Assembly: GCF_954871325.1 (NCBI RefSeq)
Contig: NC_088775.1
Location: forward strand, 44,121,561 to 44,185,560
Direction of reading: 5' to 3'
DNA from: Gordionus sp. m RMFG-2023
Lineage: Eukaryota; Nematomorpha; Gordioida; Chordodea; Parachordodidae
Length of the DNA stretch: 64,000 nucleotides
The position numbers were made by a program, and so were the translations under genes. How positions within the stretch are numbered: the first letter of the stretch is position 1; every line of letters starts with the position of its first letter. Below the pieces are notes generated by a model. It was not told the origin of the DNA. It made no database searches and saw only the letters and a program-made list of their open reading frames with translations. Positions 11,881-23,091 of this stretch are shown in pieces.

Positions 11881-13540
11881 AATGATAATGCACGCTAACC
11901 CTAAATTCATAGTGAAGAGCGATTGCGATTTTGCCGCGATATCGCAGCGACCGATCAGCTAGTGCAAAGCGATATTATTAATTCACAAAATCAGATCTGT
12001 TAAATTATTATTCTTAACATATTTTTAAATATAGAAGATTTAATTGTATAGATTTATTTGATCAAAATTTATGTCACCCAAGATGACAGAGAGTATTACA
12101 TAAATTTAAAAGTTTATTGACTGAGGAAAATAATAATATATTTGCCAATAACATTAATCAGAATGATATTATATTTGATGATAGCACTATAATAAAACAT
12201 ATTGTCAATGAAAAAAAAAATTTTGCCATCTGACAAAAAATTCAGAAAAATAAAAGATATTCAAAATATAACCTCAATATCATCTGAAATGAATCAAAAT
12301 GCATTTGACAAAATATATCCATACTTAAATTATTTTTATAAGGGCCTATGCCAGCTAAAATTATTGAAATATTATATTAGGATTTGAATTTAATGACACA
12401 GATAATCATTTTATAATTATATATTTAGAATTTATTAATAAATTTTTTTAATGTATATTATTATTAAAATATGTTCTGTAAACTTAAACAAAAACCAGAA
12501 AATCCACAGAACAAGTTAGTGAAGTAGGAATTAATTTCAATAACTATTAAAAATATAGATGTTTTCAAGCAAAACCTAGAAAATTACAGAAACAAATTAG
12601 TGAAGTAGAAATCAATTTCCATATTATTAAAATATTGATATTGAAATGCCAGAAATAATGAGTTCTGGATTGAAAAGATGCTAATAAAAATAAGAGAAAA
12701 GATTTTATCTTTAATTGTTTTTATGAAATTTAATTTAATAGTGAAAATTAAAATGTAATATTTAATTTATATTTTTAACATAATTTTTAAATATGAAAGG
12801 TTAATTATTTTAATCACTTTTTTTTGCTAATAGCAATACTTATTCTGTGATACCAGTATCAGCCAACACCAAATATTGTTTATATGAAAAAGCAAAAATT
12901 ATTTTTTGTCTCTTGACAATATATTAATTTTTTTAGATGCTACTGGCTTTCCCTCATCGATAAAAATATTTACAAATACTAAACCTTTGCAAGTTCTACC
13001 TCAAAATACATGTATTTTTTTAAAAAAATTATATATTAATTTATAATTTATATTTCAAGGTTCTACCAGCCATCAATGCAAACATTTATAGGTTATTAAA
13101 TATTATCAGATTTTCAAATAAACTTAATTTATATATATATATATTTTTATATATAATATTATTTTTAGGATGTACTAATGCTAAAAAGCACACCGATGGC
13201 TCATCAGCTAAGAATATTGTTATCAATTCTTGTGATTATGGTAGACAAAAAGATTCATTTTGTAATGAAATTACTTAATTATATTATTATCTTATGTTTT
13301 TTATAGGGTCTTTATTAAATACTAATCAATTACAAAAAAATCTAATTTCCCACTGAACACATTTATGTATGTTATATTACCAGAGGATACTTCTGTGAAA
13401 ACTAGCAATGTACTCCACAGTTCCTGTAAATAACTTTTATTAGCCCCTAACTCATCCACATAGTACCGTGATCCTACAATCTTCACCTACTACTTAAATG
13501 GTAAATACAGATAGAATCCTCCCCCCTATCAAAAGTGAAA
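11881..13540. other. AT-rich DNA flanking the MULE; no gene recognised
   Basis: 11903-11940 (AATTCATAGTG then GCGATTGCG) resembles 3992-4027 outside the other end of the MULE. At 12480-12640 the block CAGAAAA(T)CCACAGAACAA-GTGAAGTAGGAAT-CAAT is repeated twice (about 12495 and 12572). A few short open frames (for example 12202-12387) match nothing I know. At 13180-13280 HTDGSSAKNIVINSCDYGRQ can be read but is not recognised. Confidence 0.5.
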
Positions 13541-13559
13541 TAATAACGATAATAAAAAA

Positions 13560-14960
13560 ACAAAAAAACATAAGGCTTGTGGACTAGATAATATATATAG
13601 TGAGTTTTTGAAAACTGACCCAATTTTAAGCGTGGAGATCTTCTCCCAATCATTACCAGAGTATGGAATGACGGTTTTTGTCCAAGTTATTGGCTAACAG
13701 GTATTCTTATCAATTTCCCAAGAACAAAGAGCTCTAAATGTCTCGCAGACTGGAGGGGGATCTCACTAAATTCGGTAATCTATAAGATATTTGTAAACAT
13801 TATCCTAAATAGACTCAGATAGACCATTAGTGGAATATGATTACGTAGACTCAATAGTTTCGTTCAGAAAGGGGCATGATACACTTGAAGCTATCCTTGC
13901 TTTAAAAATTCAAATCGAAAGATCTATTATACGGAAGAGACAATTGATTATCATTGCTCTTGATTTCAAAAAAGCATTTGATTTATTTATTCATGCTAGT
14001 CAGTGTAAGATTTGATAAATATGATAAAAATTATTTTTTAAAATTACTCGGTACCCCTAATTCATGCTGGGAAGAAATCCCCAAAAATTACTATAAAAAT
14101 TGAATTAAAACAGGGATGTGTTCTATCTCCCATCCTATTTAACTTTATCACTAATTATATCATAAAGAAAGCCAGAACTTCTTGTGGTGTTCAGATGCCT
14201 ATTGGGAACCTAAATATTCTAGCATTTGCAGATGATTTTTGTTTGGTGGGAGAATCATCATTACATCTTCAATTATTCGATGATAACATTATCGAAGAAG
14301 CTAGATTTTTTGGGTTAGAAACAAACGTTAACAAAACTAAGATGATGACTTAATCAGTCACCCCTTCGCATATGAATATAATAATTAAAGGGAAGTTGAT
14401 TGCAGAAGTCCAACCTAGGGGTTATATTAGACAGAAGGAAACACTAAACAAGATAAAAAAACCAAATTAAATAATGCTAGATTTAAAATATAGGTCTTTA
14501 ATGAAAATATGGTCATCAAATCAAATATCAATACCATTGATCCATCTATTCAACCTAATACATCCTTGTATTTTGAGGCATGGAGTGGAGTGACACTAAA
14601 CATAATAAAAATAAGATACAAACCTTTGTTAATACCTTAGATATATAATCAAAACCTTCCCACATAATACAACCAACTATATTCTTTGGTCCAGATGTGA
14701 CACTCCCAATTTATAGAATGGTAGAATACAGAAAAATAGAACTAGTAGGCCATATCATGAGACAAGCTCCAAAAAGTTATTATATGAAGCTCTCTTTATA
14801 ATATCCCCTGAGGAGTCAACCCTCAAACCTTCTTAACCTATAAAAACAGTTGGTTCGGTAACTAGATCATTAAAAGAGATAGGTATTTCCTGGGAATTCA
14901 TTTATTCAACCCCTAGTATTTTGTGAAATATTATTCAGCTTCTATATAATTAATGTTTAT
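13560..14960 (+). pseudogene. LINE (non-LTR retrotransposon) reverse transcriptase fossil
   Basis: Reverse-transcriptase blocks appear in the correct order on the plus strand: CGLDNIYSEFLK (block 0); ITRVWNDGFCPSYW, ILINFPRT and DWRGISLNSVIYKIF (blocks 1-2); VSFRKGHDTLEAILALKIQI and IIALDFKKAFD (block A with its Asp); LKQGCVLSPILFNF (block B); ILAFADDFCLVGES (block C, catalytic FADD in place of YADD); then a C-terminal ELVGHIMR motif. Frameshifts and stops occur between most blocks, so it is dead. No endonuclease domain was seen upstream. The clade is not assigned; a C-terminal GHIMR motif is common in RTE-like and related elements. Confidence 0.85.
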
Positions 14961-15240
14961 TTAATTGAGAACTGATTAAAAGAAAAAATTTTTCTTTTTA
15001 AGTCATCCAACATTCTTTAACTGTTATTACTTAATAAATAATATTTAATCTATGTATAAATGGCCAATAATTAATATGATATTTTAAGTTATAATAAGCA
15101 AACTCTCCAATATTATTCAACCCTTAGTATCTTAAGAAATGTTATTCAGCTTCTATATTATTAATGTCTGTTTGAAGGAACTTATTATTGAGAACTGATT
15201 AAGATAAAATAAATTTTTTTAAGTAAAGATATTAAGATAC
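14890..15240. repeat. Two tandem diverged copies of an about 220-bp unit
   Basis: TTATTCAACCCCTAGTATTT, ATTATTCAGCTTCTATATAA and TTGAGAACTGATTAA at 14905-14980 recur at 15116-15200 with substitutions and a small insertion. They lie at the 3' end of the dead LINE and may be its 3' tail. Confidence 0.7.
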
Positions 15241-15439
15241 TTCATGGGTATTTTAGTTACAATTTTTAGTCAGTTATAAAATAATAAGGTATATTAAGGT
15301 TATTTAAATATTAATTAAATAAAATTATTATAACTTTAAATATAATTAATTAAATAATAACCATATGGTATTTGGAAGAAATAGCCTTCTTTCCTCTTCT
15401 CCTTATCTTCTCTCTTATATTACTCATAACTAAATAATA

Positions 15440-15885
15440 TAATACTATAATCGGATAGGATGTAGTTCCACTCTTTTTATGTTAAAACTACTGAGTTACA
15501 AGGTTTGTTGGTATCCTTGAGAAAAAAAATCGGCATAATTATATGGAGGGCTGGTTTCCATATAATACAGGTTCGCTCACTTTGGGCAGGTCTATGACCA
15601 ACGTGCTTGATATGATATGATGATATTTACCTTAGTATTTTATTTTGGTTAATGATTCTTACTACCAAAGGCAGTAATGAGCGAATCGGGATTTTACAAT
15701 TTTTATTTGATTCATATTACCAAATACCAAATCACGTGGTCGAATCCGGCTTCTTATATATCATTCCCCAAGGACGGAACCACCAAGTTAGATTAAGAAA
15801 AAAAATATGATCATTGCTGGGATTCGAACCCATAACTATCGGATTGGTAAGCAATGCTCTTGCAGACTAGATCACAGACGCTTTC
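15440..15885 (-). mobile_element. tRNA-derived SINE, about 450 bp
   Basis: On the minus strand the 5' end (15885 down to 15815) looks like a tRNA: an A-box-like GTGATCTAGTCTGCAAGAGC followed by a perfect B box GGGTTCGAATCCCA. The acceptor stem does not pair and the anticodon stem is poor, so it is a tRNA-like RNA polymerase III promoter and not a working tRNA. The body ends in a conserved 3' module (GGTCATAGACCTG, AAAGTGAGCGAAC, AAGGATACCAACAAACCTTG) that recurs at 20305-20470 on the plus strand, as expected for a dispersed SINE or its partner LINE tail. Confidence 0.65.
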
Positions 15886-16485
15886 CAAAAATCATGATTT
15901 TTCAAATATATATTATAAATTTATTTGGTAGTGCCCATCCAAATGAAAAATAAACAAAAAACAAATTTGATAGGTAATACCATAAGGTAGTAAGCATCAT
16001 TATCCTTTATTTTAGTACTACCAATTGGAAGAAATATTAGGCCATAAATCCTTTTATTAATTAAACCACTTTTATAATATTTAATATTTATTTCTTTAAG
16101 CGATTTTAGCAAAGAATATGCCAAAACTGACAATATTTTCATTAAATAACCCTGCAAATATCCCAACTTAAAATTTTTCTTTTGTGAAAGTTGGGAATAT
16201 CAACAAGCACAAATCAAATTAGAACACATCTTTTTTAAAATAAATAATTCATGTTTATTTATATAGAATCAATGGGATAAATTATATTTTTTTATAAATT
16301 TTATATCTTATAATGCAAATATTATACTGAACAGGGAGTAGTCCATAAACTTTTTATGGGCTGATTTCTTCTATTTAGATATCATATTTTGGCTATTTAA
16401 AAGAATAAGATATAAAATAATTAAAGATTTTTTTAAAGGGTAAGAGTAAATATAATGGGAAATCAGGCAAGATTATAGGATTTGG
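15886..16485. other. AT-rich intergenic DNA
   Basis: A minus-strand open frame of 81 codons (15921-16166) has no recognisable motif. Nothing else was seen. Confidence 0.5.
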
Positions 16486-17561
16486 CAGAGTTGTTAACGC
16501 TCCTTTTTAAAAGTAGCTAGCTCCCGCTTCCGTTCCTAATTTCTCAAAAGGAGTTAGCTCTCGCTCACGCTACTACATTTTTAAAAGGACTTAGCTCCCG
16601 CTCCAAGTAATAGAGTGCCACTCTATAACCTCTCCTTTGATTTTTATTTTTTAGAAGGTATACGAAATAAAATCATATTTTTTTTTATCAAAAAGCTTTA
16701 TTTATATTAATTGATCTATCAAAATATTTATAACCTTTTATTAGATTTAAAAGTAATAAATTTCCTAAATAAATCTAACAAACATCCACGCCTCTCCTCT
16801 AAGACCTCTTTTGCAATACTAAATAGGCGCTCCACAGGAGCACCAGAGGGAAGCGGGGTATTGTATTTTATAAAGATATTTTTTAATTCGGGAACTTATC
16901 AAAAATAGTAATTTTGTTATCATTATTTAAAAAATATTTGTCCAATATGTTTTATTCCTGATGAACAATTTCATGGAATCCAAAAAATATCTTCCAAATC
17001 ATTTTAAAAGAAAGATTTTTTGCTTTTAGATGCTTTTTTAGATTGAAGCTGCTCACTTTTGAAAATTAAATAGTTTTATATGACATTTTGCCATTAAATT
17101 TGTTTGATCATTTGGATTCAACATCTTTTAGAAGTTAAAAATATTTTTTGTATGATGGAAATGGAAATTCGATTTCTTCATCTATGATCTCTAAATCCCT
17201 AATATCTAAAACTATTTTTTATTATATATCTATAAAATGAATATTAATATGACTTACTAGATTTTCCAAAAAATTTTCAATATAAAAAAGAAAATTGATA
17301 TATAAAATTTAAAATGTTTAGATGAAGAACCAATATAAAACTCGGTTAAACATTTAAATGGATAAATTTAAATAAAATAAAATTTCATTTTTATTGAATT
17401 TTAATTAATAAATATTATTAATATTTAAAAAATAATTTAATTTATACATTAAATTTAAAGGAGCGGTGGAGCGACGCTCCTCCACTCCAGCCCTAAAAGA
17501 AGCTAGCTCCAGCTACCGCTCCGGTGTTGAAAAAATGTAGCACCGCTCCTTAAAAATTCTG
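16486..17561 (-). mobile_element. Internally deleted hAT element, 1076 bp, perfect 8-bp target duplication
   Basis: Left end CAGAGTTGTTAACGCTCC; right end reverse-complemented CAGAATTTTTAAGGAGCG. Both are flanked by GGATTTGG (16478-16485 and 17562-17569). The subterminal zones carry several inverted and direct GGAGCGGTAGC/AGCTAGCTCC-type motifs at both ends. The only coding trace is a transposase C-terminus on the minus strand. The sharp duplication suggests that the insertion is not very old. Confidence 0.88.
16712..16912 (-). pseudogene. hAT transposase C-terminal dimerisation fragment
   Basis: Minus-strand peptide YNTPLPSGAPVERLFSIAKE then VLEERRGCLLDLFRKFITFK. It matches the hAT C-terminal motif (PxSSAPVERLFSxAGxxLxxRRxxLxxxxFExLLxLKxN) that forms the dimer interface. 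About 60 residues survive in frame. It lies inside the deleted element at 16486-17561, with everything upstream missing, so that element could only have moved with help in trans. A hAT tail of the same type lies at 29235-29360. Confidence 0.7.
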
Positions 17562-18187
17562 GGATTTGGCATTGATCAAAACATAAACTAAGTTTCAAAA
17601 CAATGATGATACAATATTTTCTAATGAGATTTATAGTAAGTGGGAGGTGATCGTAACTCAAGTTTGCAATCAATTATTGCATATAAATTTCTCTTTTGAT
17701 AGAAGCAGAAGAAGCCACACTTAAAACTAAAAAAAATTTCAAATTTCAAATTTTTTCTTTTATTATTTTATACTTTTTTTTTTTACAAATTTTAACTGGT
17801 CCTTAAAAGGGCCTTTGGGCATTAAATATAAGTCAGATTTTTTGGCAAAAAGAGAATACTTCATAACAATTACACGACATTTTCCTTAAATTTTATTAAC
17901 CATTTTATTATTAAAGTATTTATGGTATTAATTTTTTATCTTAACTCAATTGAATTATTTTAACTAATAAATGTAAAAAGTGCATTTTTAAGAAATATCT
18001 TAAAATTTAGTTTAAATTCAAATCCAAAATGGGTAGTGTTAAATGATATTATATTTGGTTCAGTCAAAGAGAAATAGGCTAGGTTCCAATAAGTCAGTTT
18101 TACAATAGTAATAAAAGTAATACCATACATTGATAGCTGTTAAAAATAGAATTAAATAAAAATAGGGATAGAAGCTTATATTTGTTA
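17562..18187. other. AT-rich intergenic DNA
   Basis: No coding frame, RNA gene or paired repeat was seen. Confidence 0.5.
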
Positions 18188-18195
18188 CTGTGGCT

Positions 18196-19270
18196 TAGAG
18201 GTCTGCATTAAGCCCACCCACCCAATGTTTTAAAAATTTTTTAACTTAACCCGCCCGCCCATAGTTTTCAAAAAATTACCCGTCCGCCCATCTAAAATTC
18301 CTTACCCGCTCGCCCATTAGTCTAAAATTTTTACCCGCCCACCCATTATTTATAAAAAAATTTTAACCCAATTCCGTCTCATAAAATATAATTATGGCCA
18401 TTATTTCAATTTTTTAAGCATCTAATCAAATTGACAATTAGACCCAATTTTTGTTTAATTGATACTTTTAAAATATCCAGTTATTTTTTTATTATCAATC
18501 AATCTTCATAATTTACAGATGAACATTGATGTCGAAGGAGAAGGATGTGCCACTTTTGTTATAGATAGATTCGCAATCATTGCAGCGAATTCAATCTAGC
18601 TTTTTGTCATTTTCTGCTAAAATGATTTAAATTGTTTCCACATTGAAGATTTGAGTTTATTGTCTAATTCATTATCTTTTAACTTGTGAAAATTATTTTT
18701 TATTTTTATAGATATATATTCGTTTCATAATATAGTTTTAAAATAAAAACTAAATTAAAAAATATTTTTTTATATAAATTATGTTATAAAAAATAAAATT
18801 ATTAAAAGGGCAAATATAAAGATAAACAATTATTACTAAAATAAAATAATACATTGCAGATTGCAGACCCAAGAAAGGAAATTTTAATTTTCAATATCCA
18901 AAAATGATTATTTATTTTAAGAGAAAAGTTTTATTACATTCCCATAAAAGGAAATTCTAATTTTTAATACACAAAAGAGTTTATTTATTTTATAGAAAAA
19001 GTTTTGTGTTTATTACATAATATAGTTAGGTAAGTGTTCTTCACTTAAAAAAAACGATTGGTACAATAAAAAAAGAAATATTGTTATTGTTCAATTAAAT
19101 AATTATAAATTTTCTTAGTTTATTTTTGATTAACTCGCCCACCCATTGTTTAAATTACTTAACCCACCCACCCGCCCATAGTTTCAAAATTTTAAAAACC
19201 CGCCCGCCTGCCGTTCTTCAAAAAATATTTGTCCCGGGCGGGCCGAAATCCCGCCCAATGCAGACCTCTA
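18196..19270. mobile_element. Non-autonomous hAT element, 1075 bp, perfect 8-bp target duplication, CCCGCCC-rich ends
   Basis: Starts TAGAGGTCTGCATTAAGCCC and ends GGGCGGG-type sequence, then AATGCAGACCTCTA. CTGTGGCT flanks both ends (18188-18195 and 19271-19278). The subterminal 150-200 bp on each side repeat CCCGCCCGCCCAT with AT-rich spacers (TTTTAAAA-like), several times per end. The AT-rich middle has no coding capacity. The TIR core GGTCTGCA is shared with the CCCGGCC family at 38497, 41538 and 59011, so these look like related hAT lineages. Confidence 0.88.
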
Positions 19271-19330
19271 CTGTGGCTTTCAATTTTTTGGTCAAATTTG
19301 TTAGCCTAAAATAACTTAAGAGGTATGATA

Positions 19331-19718
19331 CTTGTTAATGTGTCGTGGTCGTGTTTTTTTAATAACAACAAAAAAAATAAAAAATTAATATTTAAAAAAA
19401 GAGAGAATCTATATAGTTTCTTTCATTATTGTAATATACATTAACTTAATAGTTTGATACATTGTTTTATTAATACTTCGAGCGACGAACATTGATAGAT
19501 TGATATAATCAAGATGGTATATAAAGCGTGATAAAAAATAAGACATGATGATAAAATGTAATTCATATATTTACTAAATAAAAAAATACTTAATTCAAAT
19601 AAATATATGTGTATCGAGACGAACTATATTATTATTATATAATTTACTAAAGTATGAATTTAATAAAAGATACTTCTCACCAATTTAGCATGAAAACACG
19701 ACCACGACACATCTACAG
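19331..19718. mobile_element. MITE, about 390 bp, probably Tc1/mariner-type
   Basis: ATGTGTCGTGGTCGTGTTTT at 19338 and its exact reverse complement ending at 19712 form the inverted ends. Just outside, CTTGTTA and CTGTAG-type sequence is followed by TA on each side (19329-19330 and 19719-19720), consistent with a TA target site. The interior is AT-rich and non-coding. Confidence 0.7.
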
Positions 19719-19720
19719 TA

Positions 19721-20300
19721 CTATTGAGTAAAAAAATGTTTATTACTAAATTTTCATTAGAGTGAACAAAATTTCAGGTGTCAGCTTAATGTTCTTGATA
19801 TAGTGAACATTCATATGCAGAAAACCCTGAGTGATAGTATATTAAAAAATCTACCTGAAATAAATGAAAAATAAAATATACATATGAATATTATGCTATG
19901 ATTCATTGTGAATTATTTTTTATCACATTTACTCTATCAAAACATATTCTTACAATTTAAATAGATAACATAAAAATTGATAAAAAAATAATTTTCAGGG
20001 ATAATATTAATACCTCCAGATGAAAAATCTTACGAATTGGGAAATAAAAGGAATAACCCGTTTTATTAAATTTTAAATATAAAATCATAATTGTAACTAA
20101 GTATATAAATACAATATATTTTTATAAATTGATGAGTGTCCATATTGAATATTTAAATAATTATTCAGTTTTTCAAATAATAAAATTATAAAACGAGCAT
20201 TTATAATAAACGAGAGCATTTACCGTAAGTTTATTTACATAAAAACAAACATGACGTTTTTGATGTGATTGGTAATTTGTGAAAATCATGATTATCTGAT
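19721..20300. other. AT-rich intergenic DNA
   Basis: Nothing recognised. Confidence 0.5.
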
Positions 20301-20304
20301 TTAG

Positions 20305-20470
20305 CATGGTCATAGACCTGACCAAAGTGAGCGAACGTGAATTTTGTGAAGGCCCACCCTTCATAAAATTAAGCCGATTTTTTTCTCAAGGATACCAACA
20401 AACCTTGTACCCAGTTGTAATTTAACAAAAAATGAGTGGAACTTAACCTTTCCGATTTTGTAATAGAGAG
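20305..20470 (+). repeat. Copy of the SINE 3' module
   Basis: GGTCATAGACCTGACCAAAG, TGAGCGAACGTG, AAGCCGATTTTTTTCTCAAG, GATACCAACAAACCTTGTAC and AATGAGTGGAACTTA match the last 170 bp of the element at 15440-15885 read on its minus strand. The tRNA-like head is missing, which fits a 5'-truncated retroposed copy. Confidence 0.7.
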
Positions 20471-20570
20471 ATTTAGTAATAAGTATTATAAAAGGAGATA
20501 TAAATTAAGTAATATTATCTATTTGAATCCATAGAATTATTAGCCATTATCTTATGTTATATAAATATAA

Positions 20571-20900
20571 CGTGATATATAGCACTTTGCCCTCTGACTT
20601 TAAGTTCAACAGAGTTACGCTATTCCATCTGATTGGAGCTAATTTAATTTAGGTCAAAAGAACAAATATGAGGAGTTCTTTACACATTTGCAGTCACTAT
20701 CTTAAACGTCCATAGGTTTAATAAAAAAAAGAGCCTATACCCGAGAACCATAGTATAATTTAATTACTTTAAGGGTGGGAGGTGGATAAATTTTATTTTA
20801 AAATATCTTTGTGTGACTATTAGGTTGATTACAGATAAAATATTTAGAAAGATTTACTGTACTTAATTACTTTAAAGGTTGAAGGATTACCATGAAAAAT
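20571..20900 (-). repeat. Dispersed repeat X, copy 1 (minus strand)
   Basis: On the minus strand it reads CCACCTCCCACCCTTAAAGT, AATTAAATTATACT, GGTTCTCGGGTATAGGCTC, CCAATCAGATGGAATAGCGT, then CAGAGGGCAAAGTGCTATAT and ATCACGT. The same string in the same order occurs at 41185-41537 and 52960-53315. This copy lacks the GTGCGGCTTGCCCACAAACG core. It is about 330 bp, non-coding, with no clear TIR; it could be a SINE-like or non-autonomous DNA element. Confidence 0.7.
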
Positions 20901-20904
20901 TAAG

Positions 20905-21085
20905 ATATGATTGATGTGGAATTGGAGAGGAGTTCAGCTATTTTAGCTTGCCAGAAACTACAAGGTAGACATACATATGATGTAATCAACAAAGCCTTAG
21001 CTGCTTTTTTTAAGGAGTTTCAAATCCAATATAAAAATATCTGAACAATAAAAGATAAAGCTTCAAAGGCCTTTCGGTATGCCTA
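20905..21085 (+). pseudogene. hAT transposase fragment (core)
   Basis: The plus strand gives GRHTYDVINKALAAFFKEFQ, then a stop and KDKASKAFRYA. This resembles the hAT stretch GSHTYDRIAxxxxxIxxxFxL...TDNGSNFxKAF that surrounds the second catalytic aspartate; the TDNGSN segment is mutated. It is short, so the call is modest. Confidence 0.45.
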
Positions 21086-21089
21086 ACCA

Positions 21090-21700
21090 ATTTATTTTAT
21101 ATATATTATATTATATATTTTTCTTAGAATATTCAGCTCTCCGTCTTCTTTAATGGAGGAAGATAATGATTTTTATATTGAATATATCTTAATAAAACAT
21201 TGGCCTCTACATTTTCTGAGAGATGGAAGCAGAATGCCCCCACCCCGCGAAAATACCTCTCTTTAAAAAGAATTAGTTAATTTCTTTTGACTCTCAACTT
21301 TAATGATAAATTTCAAAAATAATTGCTATTTCATTATCTTCAATATATAATATAAATAAAAATGTAATTCAGATAAATTAGGGGAAGAGAAAACGAAAGG
21401 ATTTATAGATTCTTCAAAATTATTGTTTAAATATATTTTTGTTCCAAAAATGATTAAATCATTATGAAAATGATTTTTCATGGTATTACGAAGATTTGTT
21501 TTCTTTAATTTAGTTTTACTCATTACCGTTCGGCAGTACATGAGCTTGTGGGAATACTTAATAAATATTTATATAAAATTAAAAAATTAAGTAATGCAGA
21601 AAAATTAGAAAGTAAACGATAAGGCAAATTCAACGAAAAGTTTTTTCAGTCTGATCATAAATCTCATAATCACCTGAAGAAGCTATCTGACAAGTTTTTA
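21090..21700. other. AT-rich DNA with possible hAT debris
   Basis: Short peptides reminiscent of hAT transposase can be read on either strand, but none is convincing alone. Confidence 0.3.
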
Positions 21701-22950
21701 GATTCCTTAACCTGTGTAATAATTACATCCCCCTTTTTTAGCAATCATATCAATATTTCTATACTTAGATATTTCTTCAAAATGCTTAACTCAAATTCAA
21801 ATGATAAAATTCATGAATATCCTCCGTATCATTTTCAACAAATGATTTCCCGCCATTTCCTTAATAAAAAATTGCATTATTATCAAATCAAGTAGAGCAT
21901 AAAATCACTGGTTTAAAGTGAAAATAAAATATTATAATAATAAATTTCTTTTTGAATTGTAATGTATGAAGCTTAAAACTTTCAAAATCTAAAAGCAGAT
22001 TGTCTCGGCATTAAATCATGTTCCTTTGGAAAAACATTCCAAATTTTACCATAATCTAATAGGATTAAAAAATGATACAAGTCAATACTTTTCAAATCAA
22101 TCAGGCAAGTCTTTGATAATTGAATTTACTTTATTGCAAACTCTGTATATTTCGTTATGGCTTCCAATTTTGTACAAGCTAGTTATCAATATTTTATCCA
22201 AAATACAAAATGATAAAAAAATCAAATTTTTATATTATAAAAACTATAGCCCTATTAGAGCTGGTGGGATCTTCAGAATAATATAAATTTGCCAAAGCTG
22301 TTCTCAAGGCATCATAAAGTATAAAAAAATTTACATTAGCTTTATTTGCAGCTTCTATAAATTTATAAAATAAACATCATAAAACTTAACAAATAAGATA
22401 ATATTACCGGGTTTTCGTGATACGTAAAAATCATTGAGATTTTGTCATTGTAACACTCTGATATGCTTTGAGTATTATATAACTTTTAACCCATTGAAAC
22501 ATGCATGAATCTCGTAGTTCCCTAAAATAATCTTAATTCTTTTATCAATTGGCTTAATTGAACAATGATTAAATTTAATTGATGACAATAGCACCATATA
22601 AAAGCTATAATTAAGGCCTCGTTTTAAAATCAACGTCTGGAAACAATTGATCATCTCAATCATCTTTGAAGCACCATCATAGCTTTGCCCTACTAAGAAT
22701 TAGAGGGTTTGTCTATTGTATATTTTTAATATCAAGCCCATTCGTGTTTCCATAATATATATCTATTCATCTTTCAATCGGTTTAGCTCTTTCGAAATTG
22801 TCTATCTTAATAACAAAACTATTGCTCCTGATTTCGAAACATCATATGTACAATCAGCTATAATGAAAACCTACTGTTAGATTCAATTTCTTTTTGAATT
22901 TTTTATAGCCATATTTTTCACCGTTTTAAAAAACATACTTATATTTTTAT
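21700..22950 (-). pseudogene. hAT transposase fossil of the DUF4371/ZMYM type
   Basis: Minus strand, in order: FIIADCTYDVSKSGAIVLLL (matches the SxxADETTDISxxEQLxxxxR block with the first catalytic Asp), GQSYDGASKMIE (matches GQGYDGASNMSG) with NCFQTLILKRGLNYSFYMVL then SSIKFNHC (matches the YVHCxAHxLNLVL block with its Cys and His degraded), and further down DTEDIHEFYHLNLS (matches the EDPEEYFRISVFIPYID linker). Stops and frameshifts lie between. The plus-strand frame at 22026-22286 is an antisense shadow. No TIR was found. Confidence 0.65.
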
Positions 22951-23091
22951 ATGATAAAAGATTGAAATAAAGTTTACCTTTCGTTTTTTTATCCCTTCTG
23001 TTTTCTTCATTTTTATCCCTTCTTTTTTCTTCATTTTTATGTATATTAAGTTTGTAAACAGATTCAGAATCTGTGATATGTTTAATAAGAC

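Noticed and set aside
12202-12387. 61-codon frame next to the MULE
   Set aside because: Lysine/isoleucine-rich by composition; I could not link it convincingly to hAT or any other family.
15815-15885. Possible functional tRNA gene on the minus strand
   Set aside because: A and B boxes are good, but the acceptor stem does not pair and the anticodon stem is poor; it continues into a repeated SINE body.
22026-22286. 86-codon plus-strand open frame
   Set aside because: It lies antisense to hAT transposase blocks and has only composition-driven residues.
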